DNA of 64,000 bases from Luteimonas sp. MC1750 (GCF_016615955.1 NZ_CP067113.1:1054001-1118000), one strand, 5' to 3'. Positions 17,280 to 24,992 are shown, counted from the stretch's first letter. The notes: a model not told the origin generated them from the letters alone. Translations and numbers: made by a program.

Positions 17280-18190
17280 ATCGACCTCCCATAGCGTGCT
17301 TGGCGTGCGGCTAAGGCTTGTTCTGGGGTGGCTAGGTTGTCGTCGGGACGAGAGATGCCAGCCAGCTTTTCCAGCGCCTGGACCCTCTTGTAAGACTCGA
17401 GGAAGGCGGCGACCTCAGCGGGTGGGTTGTAGTCAGCCGCCGTCTTGCCCCCGGCATCCTTGTGCGAAATATCGGCACCTGCCGCTACCAGTTCGCGGGC
17501 AACTTCAAGGTTTCGACCGGAGACAAACAAAGCGGTTTGTCCGTCGACGTCCTGGGCATGGACGTCCGCACCTGCTGATATGAGAACCCTGGCCTGGTCG
17601 CCGCTGTTGGCCACATGCAAAGCCGTCCTTCCAGTCGAAGTTCTGGCATTGACGTCCGCTCCCGCGTCTAGCAGGAGAGCAGAGACAGCCACACTCTTGG
17701 CCATGGATAGGGGTGTTTCGTCGTCGTCAGTGGCCGCGTTGACGTCAGCGCCGGCATCGATGAGCAACGTGGCTCGGTCTGCGTTGTGAGCCATGTGGAG
17801 GGGGGTCATGCCCTCATTGTCCCGACATGAGACGTCTGCGCCAGCTTCGATGAGCAGGCTGGTAAGCTCAGGGGATTGGGTCAGCAGAATGGGGAAACAT
17901 CCATTTGAGTCGTATACGTTTACCTGGGCTCCCTGCTCCAATAGCCAGGCAGCGTACTCATCACGGTCTCCCAAAGAGACGGCGTATAAAAGGGCGGTTT
18001 CTCCGTCGCCATTGGTGCTCTCCAAGTCCAGATCGTAATCCAGTAGGACCTGTGCTATCGCCGGATCCCGGGCTGTGTGGAGAAGGGTGCCACCTTGGCT
18101 TATTTGTTCGTTGACCGTCCCGCCACCCCGAAGGAAGCTTTCCAACCCCTCGGGGTCTTGCTCATAGTCGAACACGCTGCGGCGGCTCAC
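17276..18190 (-). CDS. Ankyrin-repeat protein with conserved C-terminal tail
   Basis: The start is GTG 18190 within the overlap with the upstream gene. The 304-residue product contains about seven to eight ankyrin repeats (residues about 10-260, with GETALLYAVSLGD, GMTPLHMAHN, GADVNAAT, GRTALHVANSGD, GQTALFVSG). Several are shortened, suggesting degeneration or fast evolution. A helix (VQALEKLAGISRPDD) precedes the tail DNLATPEQALAARQARYGRSM. No signal peptide or enzyme domain is seen. The last codons encode the Shine-Dalgarno of the next gene. Confidence 0.9.
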   Translation of the reverse strand: MSRRSVFDYEQDPEGLESFLRGGGTVNEQISQGGTLLHTARDPAIAQVLLDYDLDLESTNGDGETALLYAVSLGDRDEYAAWLLEQGAQVNVYDSNGCFPILLTQSPELTSLLIEAGADVSCRDNEGMTPLHMAHNADRATLLIDAGADVNAATDDDETPLSMAKSVAVSALLLDAGADVNARTSTGRTALHVANSGDQARVLISAGADVHAQDVDGQTALFVSGRNLEVARELVAAGADISHKDAGGKTAADYNPPAEVAAFLESYKRVQALEKLAGISRPDDNLATPEQALAARQARYGRSM

Positions 18191-19026
18191 ATCCCCCTCC
18201 CGTAGCGGGCTTGGCGTGCGGCCAGCGCTTGTTCTGGTGTGGCCAGGTCCTCTTGGGGACGCTGGGTGGCTGCGATCTGCGTCAGGGAATGCCGCTTTGC
18301 GGCGAGTTCAAGTATTTCAGCAGCAGCCCACGCGTAGGGCGACCGGGCGGGCGTGTTCCCGTGCAGATCCTTGTGCGTAGGGTCTGCTCCATGTTCAATC
18401 AGGCAATGGACAATTTCAGCCTTGTTGGCATAGAAGAGGGGCGTCGTCCCTGACACGTCGCGCGCATTGACGTCTGCACCTAACTCTATGACACGTTCGA
18501 GCACATACGGCTCCACTCCGACGCGAGCGAAGTGGTGGAGGACGGTCTGGCCGAGGTGAGTGGTACATCCATCAATATCCGCGCCACCGTCGAGAAGCAC
18601 ATTGATAGCCGACGACAAGTCAGCGGATACTACATCCTGACCTTCGAAATCGGCGGATCTTCTATCGTGCGCTTGCCCTATGTGGCCTAGTCCGTTCTGG
18701 CCATTAGCATTTTTGTGCGCCAGATCAAGGCCAGCTTCTTTCAGGTGTAATAGTTTGTCGGCGCTCTCTTTGGCATATAAGCTCGCGGTTATCAGCCAAT
18801 TGTGCTTATCAAAGTCTTGGTCGTAGCCTGGTTGATTTGTAAGGCTCGCGCCTCCGTCTAGGAGGGCTTTGACTTGGTCAGCCGTGCCCTCGCGCGTGGC
18901 AAACATCAACGCGTTTCCATTGTCCTCATTAGGGTCCGCGCCGGCCTTTATAGCCTTGGCAATTTGAGCTGCTGAGCGTAGACGGGTTGGCCTCGTAAAC
19001 GTCCAAAGGCTCGGAGAGGTGGCCAT
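18187..19026 (-). CDS. Ankyrin-repeat protein with conserved C-terminal tail
   Basis: Translation starts at ATG 19026 (GTG 19029 is possible), 8 bases below GGGAGG in the preceding gene. The 279 residues start with a divergent region and contain about five ankyrin repeats, the clearest being NALMFATREGTADQVKALLDGGASL, GADIDGCTTHLGQTVLHHFA and GADVNARDVSGTTPLFYA. The tail EDLATPEQALAARQARYGRGM is intact. Like its neighbours it is cytoplasmic by sequence and has no catalytic motif. Confidence 0.88.
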   Translation of the reverse strand: MATSPSLWTFTRPTRLRSAAQIAKAIKAGADPNEDNGNALMFATREGTADQVKALLDGGASLTNQPGYDQDFDKHNWLITASLYAKESADKLLHLKEAGLDLAHKNANGQNGLGHIGQAHDRRSADFEGQDVVSADLSSAINVLLDGGADIDGCTTHLGQTVLHHFARVGVEPYVLERVIELGADVNARDVSGTTPLFYANKAEIVHCLIEHGADPTHKDLHGNTPARSPYAWAAAEILELAAKRHSLTQIAATQRPQEDLATPEQALAARQARYGRGM

Positions 19027-19430
19027 CACATCGACCTCCCATAGCGTGCTTGGCGTGCGGCTAAGGCTTGTTCTGGAGTGGCCAGGTCTTCGGGGGGTCT
19101 GGCAGCGGCTGATATCTGTTGGAGTTTCTCCCGCCTCTCCTCTGCCGGCTTGACGGCCACTCTGACTACGGCATCCCGAGCCTTCTCCTTATCGAAAGAC
19201 GCACCACTTCGCTGGCCCACCGCATCCCAAGCCATTGGGTCAGCAGCCAAGTGCTCCAGCGTTTCCATAACCAGCTCCTTGGGAGCTTTGGTGGTGTCCA
19301 ACCAGATATTCGTGCTGTTTTGGAGCTTTCCACTGCGTAGTTCCGAACGAACAGATGCATGCGACGTTGTGTGGGTAATCATCCCAACGGCTACTGACGC
19401 CTGGTCGAGTTGTTCCTCGCTGTAAGACAT
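19026..19430 (-). CDS. Non-ankyrin protein with conserved C-terminal tail
   Basis: ATG 19430 follows the coupled GGGAGG site of the upstream gene (GTG 19433 is also possible). The 134-residue protein has no ankyrin repeats; it is a small mixed helix/strand domain (MSYSEEQLDQASVAVGMITHTTSH...). It carries the complete shared tail EDLATPEQALAARQARYGRSM. The presence of the same tail on an unrelated body argues that the tail is a portable signal rather than part of the ankyrin fold. Confidence 0.8.
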   Translation of the reverse strand: MSYSEEQLDQASVAVGMITHTTSHASVRSELRSGKLQNSTNIWLDTTKAPKELVMETLEHLAADPMAWDAVGQRSGASFDKEKARDAVVRVAVKPAEERREKLQQISAAARPPEDLATPEQALAARQARYGRSM

Positions 19431-20191
19431 CACATCGACCTCCCGTAGCGTGCTTGACGTGCGGCTAGGGCTTGTTCTGGGGTGGCTAGGTCTTCATCGC
19501 TCCCAGTAGCCCGAGTGCTCTTCTTGTTGCCCTGTTCCAGGACTACACGGGTGTTTTCCTTGAACACCTGGCGCAGATCCTCACTGTCTGCCCCTCGGAT
19601 AGCGACGGGAGCCGATCCGCTGTCGTCAGCAAGCCAATAGGGTGCCTGAATGAAATCAGTTCCCCTGGCCTGGTCGTGCTCTTTCCACTGAGCCTGCTCA
19701 GAAATGATGTCCTCCTGATTGTGCAGGTATACCCCTTCGCTGACCTGTACCGATCCCTTCCTGTCCGCCTGTCCTATTGCGTCCAGCGCAGCTTGATCCA
19801 GGCTCTTGCCCAGCGCGGCCACGGTCTGGATTTGATCGATAGCCGGAGTAAATTCTTTCGTGGATCCGTCGGGGGCAAGCACGCCAGTGTCGTAGCGGAC
19901 GTCTCCCTGGACATGTCCCGGCAACTCTTCGAGCATTGCGGCCAGCGTCTTGCCGTAGCCGGAGCGTGGGCCTTGGTTCGCCGAGTCCACCTCCCAGGTC
20001 TCGATGACCTCGATGAGCGGGTTGCCAATAATCCTGCGGCCTTCCAGCGAGTCGACCATATCGTTGTCGACCTTCACGGTGGATAGGTTGACGTAATTGC
20101 CCCACTTGCGACCACCACTGGACGCTGTGGTTTCAATGACTGCGTATGTGTTGTTCTCGTCTGCGATTGCCTGGTGTAGTTTGCGTGCCAT
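19430..20191 (-). CDS. First gene of ankyrin operon 1, unknown body with conserved tail
   Basis: The ATG at 20191 is preferred over 20197 because AAGGA then sits 7 bases upstream, whereas for 20197 it is too close. The 253-residue body (MARKLHQAIADENN...) has no ankyrin repeats and no family that I recognise. It is acidic with one glycine-rich segment. It ends with DLATPEQALAARQARYGR-SM. A strong promoter with paired operators lies directly upstream, so this gene leads the five-gene operon. Confidence 0.8.
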   Translation of the reverse strand: MARKLHQAIADENNTYAVIETTASSGGRKWGNYVNLSTVKVDNDMVDSLEGRRIIGNPLIEVIETWEVDSANQGPRSGYGKTLAAMLEELPGHVQGDVRYDTGVLAPDGSTKEFTPAIDQIQTVAALGKSLDQAALDAIGQADRKGSVQVSEGVYLHNQEDIISEQAQWKEHDQARGTDFIQAPYWLADDSGSAPVAIRGADSEDLRQVFKENTRVVLEQGNKKSTRATGSDEDLATPEQALAARQARYGRSM

Positions 20192-20206
20192 TTCCATATC
20201 CTTTTA

Positions 20207-20260
20207 TTGAGTCATTTGACTCAAGATAAGGCGTGATGGTAATCCGTCAATTGACTCAGG
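20207..20260 (-). promoter_or_regulatory. Promoter with two operators for ankyrin operon 1
   Basis: On the minus strand TTGACG (20250-20245), a 16-bp spacer and TATCTT (20228-20223) form a good sigma-70 promoter. The 14-mer TCAWTTGACTCARG occurs twice as a direct repeat 35 bp apart. One copy, inside the palindrome GTCAATTGAC, covers the -35; the other, inside the perfect palindrome TTGAGTCATTTGACTCAA (20207-20224), covers the end of the -10 and the start site. This is a classic repressor layout and differs from the TTGCCA elements. Confidence 0.75.
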
Positions 20261-20289
20261 ATGAAATAGTTGGACGCGCCTTCGATATT

Positions 20290-20554
20290 GCGTAAGTTGA
20301 GGCAATTTCGTTGATATCTATGTATCCCGGCTCATGTAGCAGAGCTTGCGTGGGCTTGGATGGGGGGTGATTCTGCTTAGAAAGTAAGAGGAGGAAGAGG
20401 GGCGAACCTCATCCCCCAAAGCCTCCACAGGCACGAAAACGAAGGAAGACCCCTCGTCGAAACCGTCGCTCTCGTTGACCTGACGCTCAAATCAACCAAC
20501 GAGCCTAGATTTTCCATCTTACCGAGAGGCCGGACTAGGAACCGGCCTCTTTTT
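20290..20554 (+). ncRNA. Possible small RNA ending at a rho-independent terminator
   Basis: A weak promoter (TTGAGG, 16 bp, TATGTA, about 20294-20321) on the plus strand is followed by about 220 bases without a start-codon ORF. The stretch ends at a canonical terminator at 20525-20554. No plus-strand gene explains that terminator, so a small RNA is plausible. It lies between the ankyrin operon promoter and the zinc-ribbon gene. Confidence 0.3.
20525..20554 (+). terminator. Rho-independent terminator
   Basis: The plus strand has AGAGGCCGG, an 8-base loop and CCGGCCTCT followed by TTTTT. It ends a plus-strand transcript for which no protein gene is visible. Confidence 0.75.
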
Positions 20555-20555
20555 G

Positions 20556-20583
20556 ATACTAGCTGGCACCGCTGCTTTGGCAA
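20556..20583 (-). promoter_or_regulatory. TTGCCA-N16 promoter element (copy 3)
   Basis: The minus strand carries GGTTGCCAAAGC with TTGCCA at 20583-20578, a 16-bp spacer and a good -10 TAGTAT at 20561-20556. The predicted start lies in the hairpin of the plus-strand terminator. No clear minus-strand gene follows before 20191, so it may drive a leader or small RNA. Confidence 0.55.
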
Positions 20584-20851
20584 CCCTATAACAGGCACGA
20601 TCGTGCCGGTCAGCTTGTACTCTGTCGGCTCTGCGGCCACGTTCGCAGAACTCAAAATACGACCAGCATGCGCTGACCTTCACTAACGCCCATCTCCTCA
20701 ACCTCGATGCGGATCGGCTCTTTGCTAACGCGGTGGGGTGCCCGGCCGTTGCAGTAAACCGATGGTTGTCCTTCGACCCTTTCGAAGCGGCAAACTCGCA
20801 GAAATTGGCTTTGGCAATCCTTGCTCGCAGGTGTGAAGCGTCTAAGTATTT
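20584..20851. other. Gap below zinc-ribbon gene, possible small ORF
   Basis: Below the element at 20790-20817 the minus strand has a protein-like open frame to 20652 (VYCNGRAPHRVSKEP...GQRMLVVF). It has no ATG, GTG or TTG near the expected start, so I do not call it a gene. TTCTGCGAACG, a box typical of the regulon, lies at about 20640. Confidence 0.3.
20790..20817 (-). promoter_or_regulatory. TTGCCA-N16 promoter element (copy 4, weak -10)
   Basis: TTGCCAAAGCCAA on the minus strand (TTGCCA at 20817-20812) is followed by 16 bp and GTTTGC (20795-20790). The -10 is poor. CTGCGAG boxes lie both upstream and within the spacer. Confidence 0.45.
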
Positions 20852-21160
20852 CTATCCCACGTGGTAATAATCGCAGTGCCAACACAGATAGGCTGTGGTG
20901 TAGTCCTCCCTCCCACTGGCCGGGTGTATCGCGGCATTTCGTGAGTCGATATCCCCTAGGGCTAACTCGCGGGTGTCGTATTTCCTCTTCCAGCAGCGGG
21001 GGTCTGAATTCCGACCAGTCGACAGGTGGAAGCCTTGGCACTTCTGGCAAAACACTGAACCCATATACGGCTTTCCGTCGGTCATCGCTTCATTGCGCCG
21101 TATCCTGGCTTTGTCAGCTCTTTGGCGGGTGGGGTAGGACATCTCCTTGCAGCGCTTCAC
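20852..21160 (-). CDS. Small zinc-ribbon-like protein
   Basis: The GTG start at 21160 overlaps the stop of the 719-residue ankyrin gene (GTGA), with GGGGAG 10 bases upstream. The 102-residue product is basic at the N-terminus and has two cysteine pairs with aromatic/His context: CQKCQGFHLST and CWHCDYYHVG. The pattern CxxCxxxHLTS resembles small plasmid and phage zinc ribbons, and a related protein lies at 24190. It may bind nucleic acid. It is co-translated with the ankyrin protein. Confidence 0.7.
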   Translation of the reverse strand: MKRCKEMSYPTRQRADKARIRRNEAMTDGKPYMGSVFCQKCQGFHLSTGRNSDPRCWKRKYDTRELALGDIDSRNAAIHPASGREDYTTAYLCWHCDYYHVG

Positions 21161-23316
21161 CGTCCTGCTCCCCGCACGTTCCTCCGCGTCGGGGCCAAGG
21201 TTTCAGCTTCGAGTCCTGGGCTTGCCTGACCTTGCCGCTGGAACTGGGCCAGCACCATTGCTCGCTGCTGTTCGGCAATTTCCAGGGTCATGGCTGAGCG
21301 GTCCGCCTGATATCGCAGGTTCGGCGACGACACTCGTTTGGCGTAGTCCTGAGCCAAATCCACCGCCTTCTCTCCCTCGCCATTGCGCAGGGAGGGGTTT
21401 GCCCCGTGTCTGAGTAGCTCGCCCACGGTCCGGTCAACACCCTTGGCGGCTGCCAGGTGGATAGCTGCGTTGCCGTTGTTGTCCTGCCCGTCGATGCTCG
21501 AATGGGGTGCCAGCAAGGCCACGACCTGGGCCTGGTCGGTCTGGGACTTGGCAGTCCTCGCCGACGTGGCGCAGGCGATATGGAGTGCCGACTGCCCCTC
21601 CGCGTTAGTCAGGGTGGCGTCGGCATTTCGTGCGATGAGCTTTTGCACCAGTTGGAGGTTGCGATCCCCCGCAGCCACATGAAGAGCCGTGTTGCCTTCC
21701 TCGTCGCGGGCGTTGACGTCGCGACTCAAAGCCAGCTGGACCACCATGCGATCGGAGTCCTGCGCCTGCTTGTCGGCGATGTGCCTGCGCAGCTGCTCCG
21801 TTCGGTCGAAGTCCAGTGGCGGCGGTGGAGTCAGCACTTGCCCCTTGTCGTGTTTGAGGCCCAACGCCGTTGTCCGCAGATCCCGCTCCAATCCTGTGCC
21901 CTTGATGCCCTCGGCATTGGCCAGGCGGTTCAAGTGCGGCACTGCTTTTTTCAGTTCCGGCAGGATCTGGGGGTAGTGCTTTGCCAGGCCATCCAATGCT
22001 GCCTGGGCCAGGGGGATGATGGTCTCCCGCCCTGATTTCTCGCCCATGGATTTGAGCGCCTTCTGCCAGTCCACGTTCGACAGCGCATAGACAGCCGCTA
22101 CCGCCTGCTTGGCGTGGGCTTTCGGGTCCATGTCTCGCAGCTCATCCGGACGCAGCGCCTGGCCGTGGGTCGTCTTGCCCGCGCCAATTGCGTAGTGGGC
22201 GGTGGCAAGAACCGCATCCCCAACACCGACCTGGGACCGGATGTAGGGGTCGTCCAGCTGGGCATACAACGCCAGACGGTTGATGTTCTCCTGAGCTTTG
22301 GGTGTGATGCCCATGGCCTCAGCCCTGCGCTCGGACACGATGGCCGGGGCGTAGTAGGCCGTCGAGGCCAGCCGATGATCTCCGCTTTCAAAAGGGGGAG
22401 CGCCGATAGCCATGCCATTGAGAACGCCTCCCACATGTCGCGTCATCTGGTCGCCCTGCCGGCGACTGTCCTCTGACGTGGAGGAAAATCCGATATGCCA
22501 GGCCTTGGGGTCTTCGGCATCGGGCATAAAGACGTCAATCCGACCCCCGGCTTCCGTGGCCCCTTTTCCATCCATGGAGAACGTCGGCACACCACTGGCA
22601 TATGCGATTGGCGTGGGCTCGTCTTCGTTGTACAGCCTGGCCTTGTCCACGCGCATGGCGTCGGGAACGATTTCCTTCCACCGGGCATCTAACGCCGACT
22701 TGACCTCGTGGGAGTCGACCCTCTCTCCCTCTCGCATACGGTTGAAGACGTCGCGAAGCAGGGCAGCATTGGGGGTTTGCTGCTCATCGTCCTTGCGAGG
22801 CCCCAGGTCCTTCTGGGCGTGCCCCGAACGGATGTACACATCCATCCATCCAATGGCCTCGCCCTTCACGGTCTTGGCCAGGCCATTCTCCGAGGAGTGG
22901 ATCCAGTCCAGCAAAGGCGCCATTGAGTCGCCTTCCCAGCCCTTGTTCGACGCGGCCGAGCGCACCAGCGCTGTCCGAGTGCCCGGATCGGCCAGGTGGC
23001 GCTCATGGGCTTTTTCCAGCCTTGCGGTGGTCGCCTCGCTTTCAGGTACCGAGGCCACGGCGGCCGCGGAGTTGCGCATGAACTCGTCGCGGTCCTCGAA
23101 GACCTTCGACACCATCTGCGCACCGGCATAGGACATGCCGATATCCGCACGAAGACGCTCCTCAAACGCCTTGGCGCTGGGCAGCTCATCCCGCAAGTCG
23201 TCCAGCGCCCTACAAGCGGCCCAGGCGGAGGAGGCCGCCCGGTCCTTGTCAAAGTCGGCGCGGCTAAGAAGTGTTGCTGCGTGCTGGACAACTGCTTTGG
23301 GTGTGCGCTTGGCCAT
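21157..23316 (-). CDS. Large ankyrin-repeat protein with unknown N-terminal domain
   Basis: The 719-residue protein starts at ATG 23316, 28 bases below the -10 of a TTGCCA element. Residues 1-500 form a largely helical domain of unknown family (blocks MAPLLDWIHSSENGLAKT, GGRIDVFMPDAEDPKAWHIG, ALYAQLDDPYIRSQVGVGDAVLATAHYAIGAGK). Residues about 535-665 hold three to four ankyrin repeats (GNTALHVAAGDRNL, GQSALHIACATS, GNAAIHLAAAKG). The end lacks the DLATPEQAL tail. It could be a translocated effector whose N-terminal domain is active in the target; this is speculation from architecture. Confidence 0.82.
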   Translation of the reverse strand: MAKRTPKAVVQHAATLLSRADFDKDRAASSAWAACRALDDLRDELPSAKAFEERLRADIGMSYAGAQMVSKVFEDRDEFMRNSAAAVASVPESEATTARLEKAHERHLADPGTRTALVRSAASNKGWEGDSMAPLLDWIHSSENGLAKTVKGEAIGWMDVYIRSGHAQKDLGPRKDDEQQTPNAALLRDVFNRMREGERVDSHEVKSALDARWKEIVPDAMRVDKARLYNEDEPTPIAYASGVPTFSMDGKGATEAGGRIDVFMPDAEDPKAWHIGFSSTSEDSRRQGDQMTRHVGGVLNGMAIGAPPFESGDHRLASTAYYAPAIVSERRAEAMGITPKAQENINRLALYAQLDDPYIRSQVGVGDAVLATAHYAIGAGKTTHGQALRPDELRDMDPKAHAKQAVAAVYALSNVDWQKALKSMGEKSGRETIIPLAQAALDGLAKHYPQILPELKKAVPHLNRLANAEGIKGTGLERDLRTTALGLKHDKGQVLTPPPPLDFDRTEQLRRHIADKQAQDSDRMVVQLALSRDVNARDEEGNTALHVAAGDRNLQLVQKLIARNADATLTNAEGQSALHIACATSARTAKSQTDQAQVVALLAPHSSIDGQDNNGNAAIHLAAAKGVDRTVGELLRHGANPSLRNGEGEKAVDLAQDYAKRVSSPNLRYQADRSAMTLEIAEQQRAMVLAQFQRQGQASPGLEAETLAPTRRNVRGAGR

Positions 23317-23343
23317 GGACTCGGAAGTAGTTCAACTACAACC

Positions 23344-23371
23344 AAGTTCGCAGAACATCGCACTTTGGCAA
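23344..23371 (-). promoter_or_regulatory. TTGCCA-N16 promoter element (copy 5)
   Basis: GGTTGCCAAAGTGCG on the minus strand (TTGCCA 23371-23366) is followed by 16 bp and GAACTT (23349-23344). TTTCTGCGAGTG lies upstream and a second CTGCGA lies in the spacer. It precedes the 719-residue ankyrin gene. Confidence 0.6.
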
Positions 23372-23407
23372 CCGCGGTAGTGCCGAAACACTCGCAGAAA
23401 CAGAAAT

Positions 23408-23428
23408 GCCCGCATCCCTTTGCGGGGC
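23408..23428. promoter_or_regulatory. Hairpin in divergent control region
   Basis: GCCCGCA, a 6-base loop and TGCGGGGC form a hairpin between the divergent genes starting at 23316 and 23465. It lacks a U tract and may be an operator or a leader structure. Confidence 0.35.
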
Positions 23429-23464
23429 TCGTGTGCTAAGTTTTCCAGAACACAGGGGGGATGT

Positions 23465-24193
23465 ATGTCCGAACACGTTCCAGACGGCAAAACGCAGGTC
23501 AAGCTGGCAGAAGTCCGCTGGCGCCACCGCACCAACGATATCCTTCGGCGCAGCGGCAATCTGGCGTCTGATGACTTGGCCCTGCAGCTGTTGGAAGAGC
23601 AGGAACAAAGTACTATCCGGGCCTTGTACAAGACCGCAGGGAAGCGTATCGGTGTCGCTTATCTGAAGGCCAATGAGCTGCTGCTCAAAAAGCAGGCAGT
23701 AATGGCTACGATCAGTGAAGCATGCGCCACTTGGGAAGCTCGTGGACAGGCCGGATGGGTAGAGGCATCCACTCAGCGGATAAAGGAGAAGGTAAGCCAG
23801 CTAGGTGTGGACTATGCCTATATCGGGAAGCTGAGGGCTTGGGCAAGTGATCTGACCCACGCGTCAAATCACACGACCCAAGACACATCGATGTACGTCC
23901 AGCCGGTCGATGAGTCCATGACCCAAGCGCAGAAGGATCGGGTTATGAGGGAGGCCTATATTTCCTCCAACAACGGCGAGTCGCTATTGGTGAGGTTGGC
24001 GTTGGAGTACGAAGCAGCCAAGCAGGTACTGGGTACGTTCAACGAACTGTTCGCACCAGAACATCAAGCGGGGTTCGACGAGTGGAAAACATTAGCGCTG
24101 ACCCGGCACGAGCAGGCGTTGAGCGAAGATGAGCAGCGGCTGGAAAAGAACGCCGACTACATCATCGATTTCATCAACTATCGTCAGCCTTAG
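23465..24193 (+). CDS. Unknown 242-residue soluble protein
   Basis: ATG 23465 (MSEHVPDGKTQVKLAEVRW) follows a GGGGGG ribosome site. The open frame upstream of it overlaps the control region and is not used. The protein is helical and basic in its first half (RHRTNDILRRSGN) and acidic near the end, without membrane spans or known motifs. It is divergent from the 719-residue ankyrin gene and overlaps the convergent zinc-ribbon gene by 4 bases at the stops. Confidence 0.6.
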   Translation: MSEHVPDGKTQVKLAEVRWRHRTNDILRRSGNLASDDLALQLLEEQEQSTIRALYKTAGKRIGVAYLKANELLLKKQAVMATISEACATWEARGQAGWVEASTQRIKEKVSQLGVDYAYIGKLRAWASDLTHASNHTTQDTSMYVQPVDESMTQAQKDRVMREAYISSNNGESLLVRLALEYEAAKQVLGTFNELFAPEHQAGFDEWKTLALTRHEQALSEDEQRLEKNADYIIDFINYRQP

Positions 24194-24471
24194 GCCGTCC
24201 GCTTGTGCTGGCTGGTCAAATGCCAAGCCTGGCAGCGGGGGCAGCGATAGGAATTCCTCAGCTGCTTGTGCAACCCCTTTGAATTGATCTGGCTCATATG
24301 CCCTTGGGCATCTGCCTTGCTGGCATAAGATACCTTGCGGCAACCAACCGAGCCCGAACGCAATTTCGCCTCACCGCGGCGGTCTGCCAGCTCATTCCGG
24401 CGCTTGGAGCACACCCCCCGCCTGCGATAGATCTTCTCGAAGATAACTTCTTCTGAGCTTGCCATATACAT
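24190..24471 (-). CDS. Small zinc-ribbon-like protein
   Basis: This 93-residue basic protein contains GVCSKRRNELADRRG at its start and ends with YRCPRCQAWHLTSQHKR, a CxxCxxWHLTS motif of small zinc ribbons. It resembles the protein at 20852-21160, and both lie below TTGCCA promoter elements. ATG 24471 (or 24465) has no Shine-Dalgarno; an ACATCCAC leader precedes it. A nucleic-acid-binding regulatory role is likely but unproven. Confidence 0.7.
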   Translation of the reverse strand: MYMASSEEVIFEKIYRRRGVCSKRRNELADRRGEAKLRSGSVGCRKVSYASKADAQGHMSQINSKGLHKQLRNSYRCPRCQAWHLTSQHKRTA

Positions 24472-24497
24472 AACTGTATCCCGTGGATGTTTTTCTC

Positions 24498-24525
24498 ATC
24501 CTCTCGGGGGATATGGATTTGGCAA
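24498..24525 (-). promoter_or_regulatory. TTGCCA-N16 promoter element (copy 6)
   Basis: The minus strand reads GGTTGCCAAATCCATAT (TTGCCA 24525-24520), 16 bp, GAGGAT (24503-24498). AAAACTGCGAACC lies about 30 bp upstream. It drives the zinc-ribbon gene at 24471. Confidence 0.6.
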
Positions 24526-24652
24526 CCCTAAGTTCGCTGGCTGGTTCGCAGTTTTATACTGTATTGAACTTTTATCGTGGAAATTTGTGCAGTCAGGCTA
24601 AATAGATATAGGAAAGCAAACAGCCTTCCGTGTTCAACTAAAGGAGAAACTT

Positions 24653-24850
24653 ATGAACATCGATATCTACCAGCAAGACCGCACCAACTTCATCGCCGTA
24701 CCCCACCGCCACGACCTGCCAGCAGGCTGGGATAGAGCGCAGTACTTCAAGACCATCGACCTGCTTCCCGGTGAGATCCGCATCGGGATGGTGGGGGACG
24801 CCGTCGCCATACTCGAGCAGCTTGAACAACAGGGCTGGTCGCTGGTGTAG
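24653..24850 (+). CDS. Unknown 65-residue protein
   Basis: The ATG follows a strong AAAGGAGAAACTT site. The small protein (MNIDIYQQDRTNFIAVPHRHDLPAGWDR...) has no recognised motif. A TATCGTGG hexamer at 24573-24578, identical to the -10 of several regulon promoters, lies upstream, but no TTGCCA is present at 16 bp. It is divergent from the zinc-ribbon gene and may share its TGCGA box. Confidence 0.55.
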   Translation: MNIDIYQQDRTNFIAVPHRHDLPAGWDRAQYFKTIDLLPGEIRIGMVGDAVAILEQLEQQGWSLV

Positions 24851-24877
24851 CGTTGGCTTGGCTCAGGACTCAGGCTT

Positions 24878-24898
24878 CGGGGGTGGTCTTCACCCCCG
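24878..24898. terminator. Hairpin after the 65-residue gene
   Basis: CGGGGGTG, a 5-base loop and CACCCCCG form a perfect 8-bp stem 28 bases after the stop. No U tract follows, so termination is probable but not certain. Confidence 0.5.
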
Positions 24899-24956
24899 GG
24901 CTTGGCCTCAACAATGTCTCCCTGCCAGCTTATATATCCCAATCGCTCGATTTGTC

Positions 24957-24965
24957 TGGTATAAC
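24957..24965 (+). promoter_or_regulatory. Extended -10 promoter of the H-NS-like gene
   Basis: TGGTATAAC forms an extended -10 (TG, 1 base, TATAAC at 24960-24965), 27 bases before the GTG start. No good -35 is seen. Confidence 0.5.
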
Positions 24966-24992
24966 AGCCGGACATTCACAGGGAGATCCAAA

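Noticed and set aside
17276..19500. Regularly spaced 65-bp repeats that could look like a CRISPR or satellite array
   Set aside because: They lie at gene ends, encode the shared tail and coupled starts, and the intervals are full genes of different length.
20377..20655. 92-residue minus-strand open frame
   Set aside because: It crosses a strong plus-strand terminator and a TTGCCA element and has no ribosome site or family.
20652..20851. Small gene downstream of the zinc-ribbon gene on the minus strand
   Set aside because: The frame looks protein-like, but no ATG, GTG or TTG lies near the promoter element, and the only ATGs are within 13 residues of the stop.
24540..24580. Plus-strand regulon promoter before the 65-residue gene at 24653
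   Set aside because: A TATCGT hexamer is present, but no TTGCCA lies 16 bp upstream, so it was not counted.
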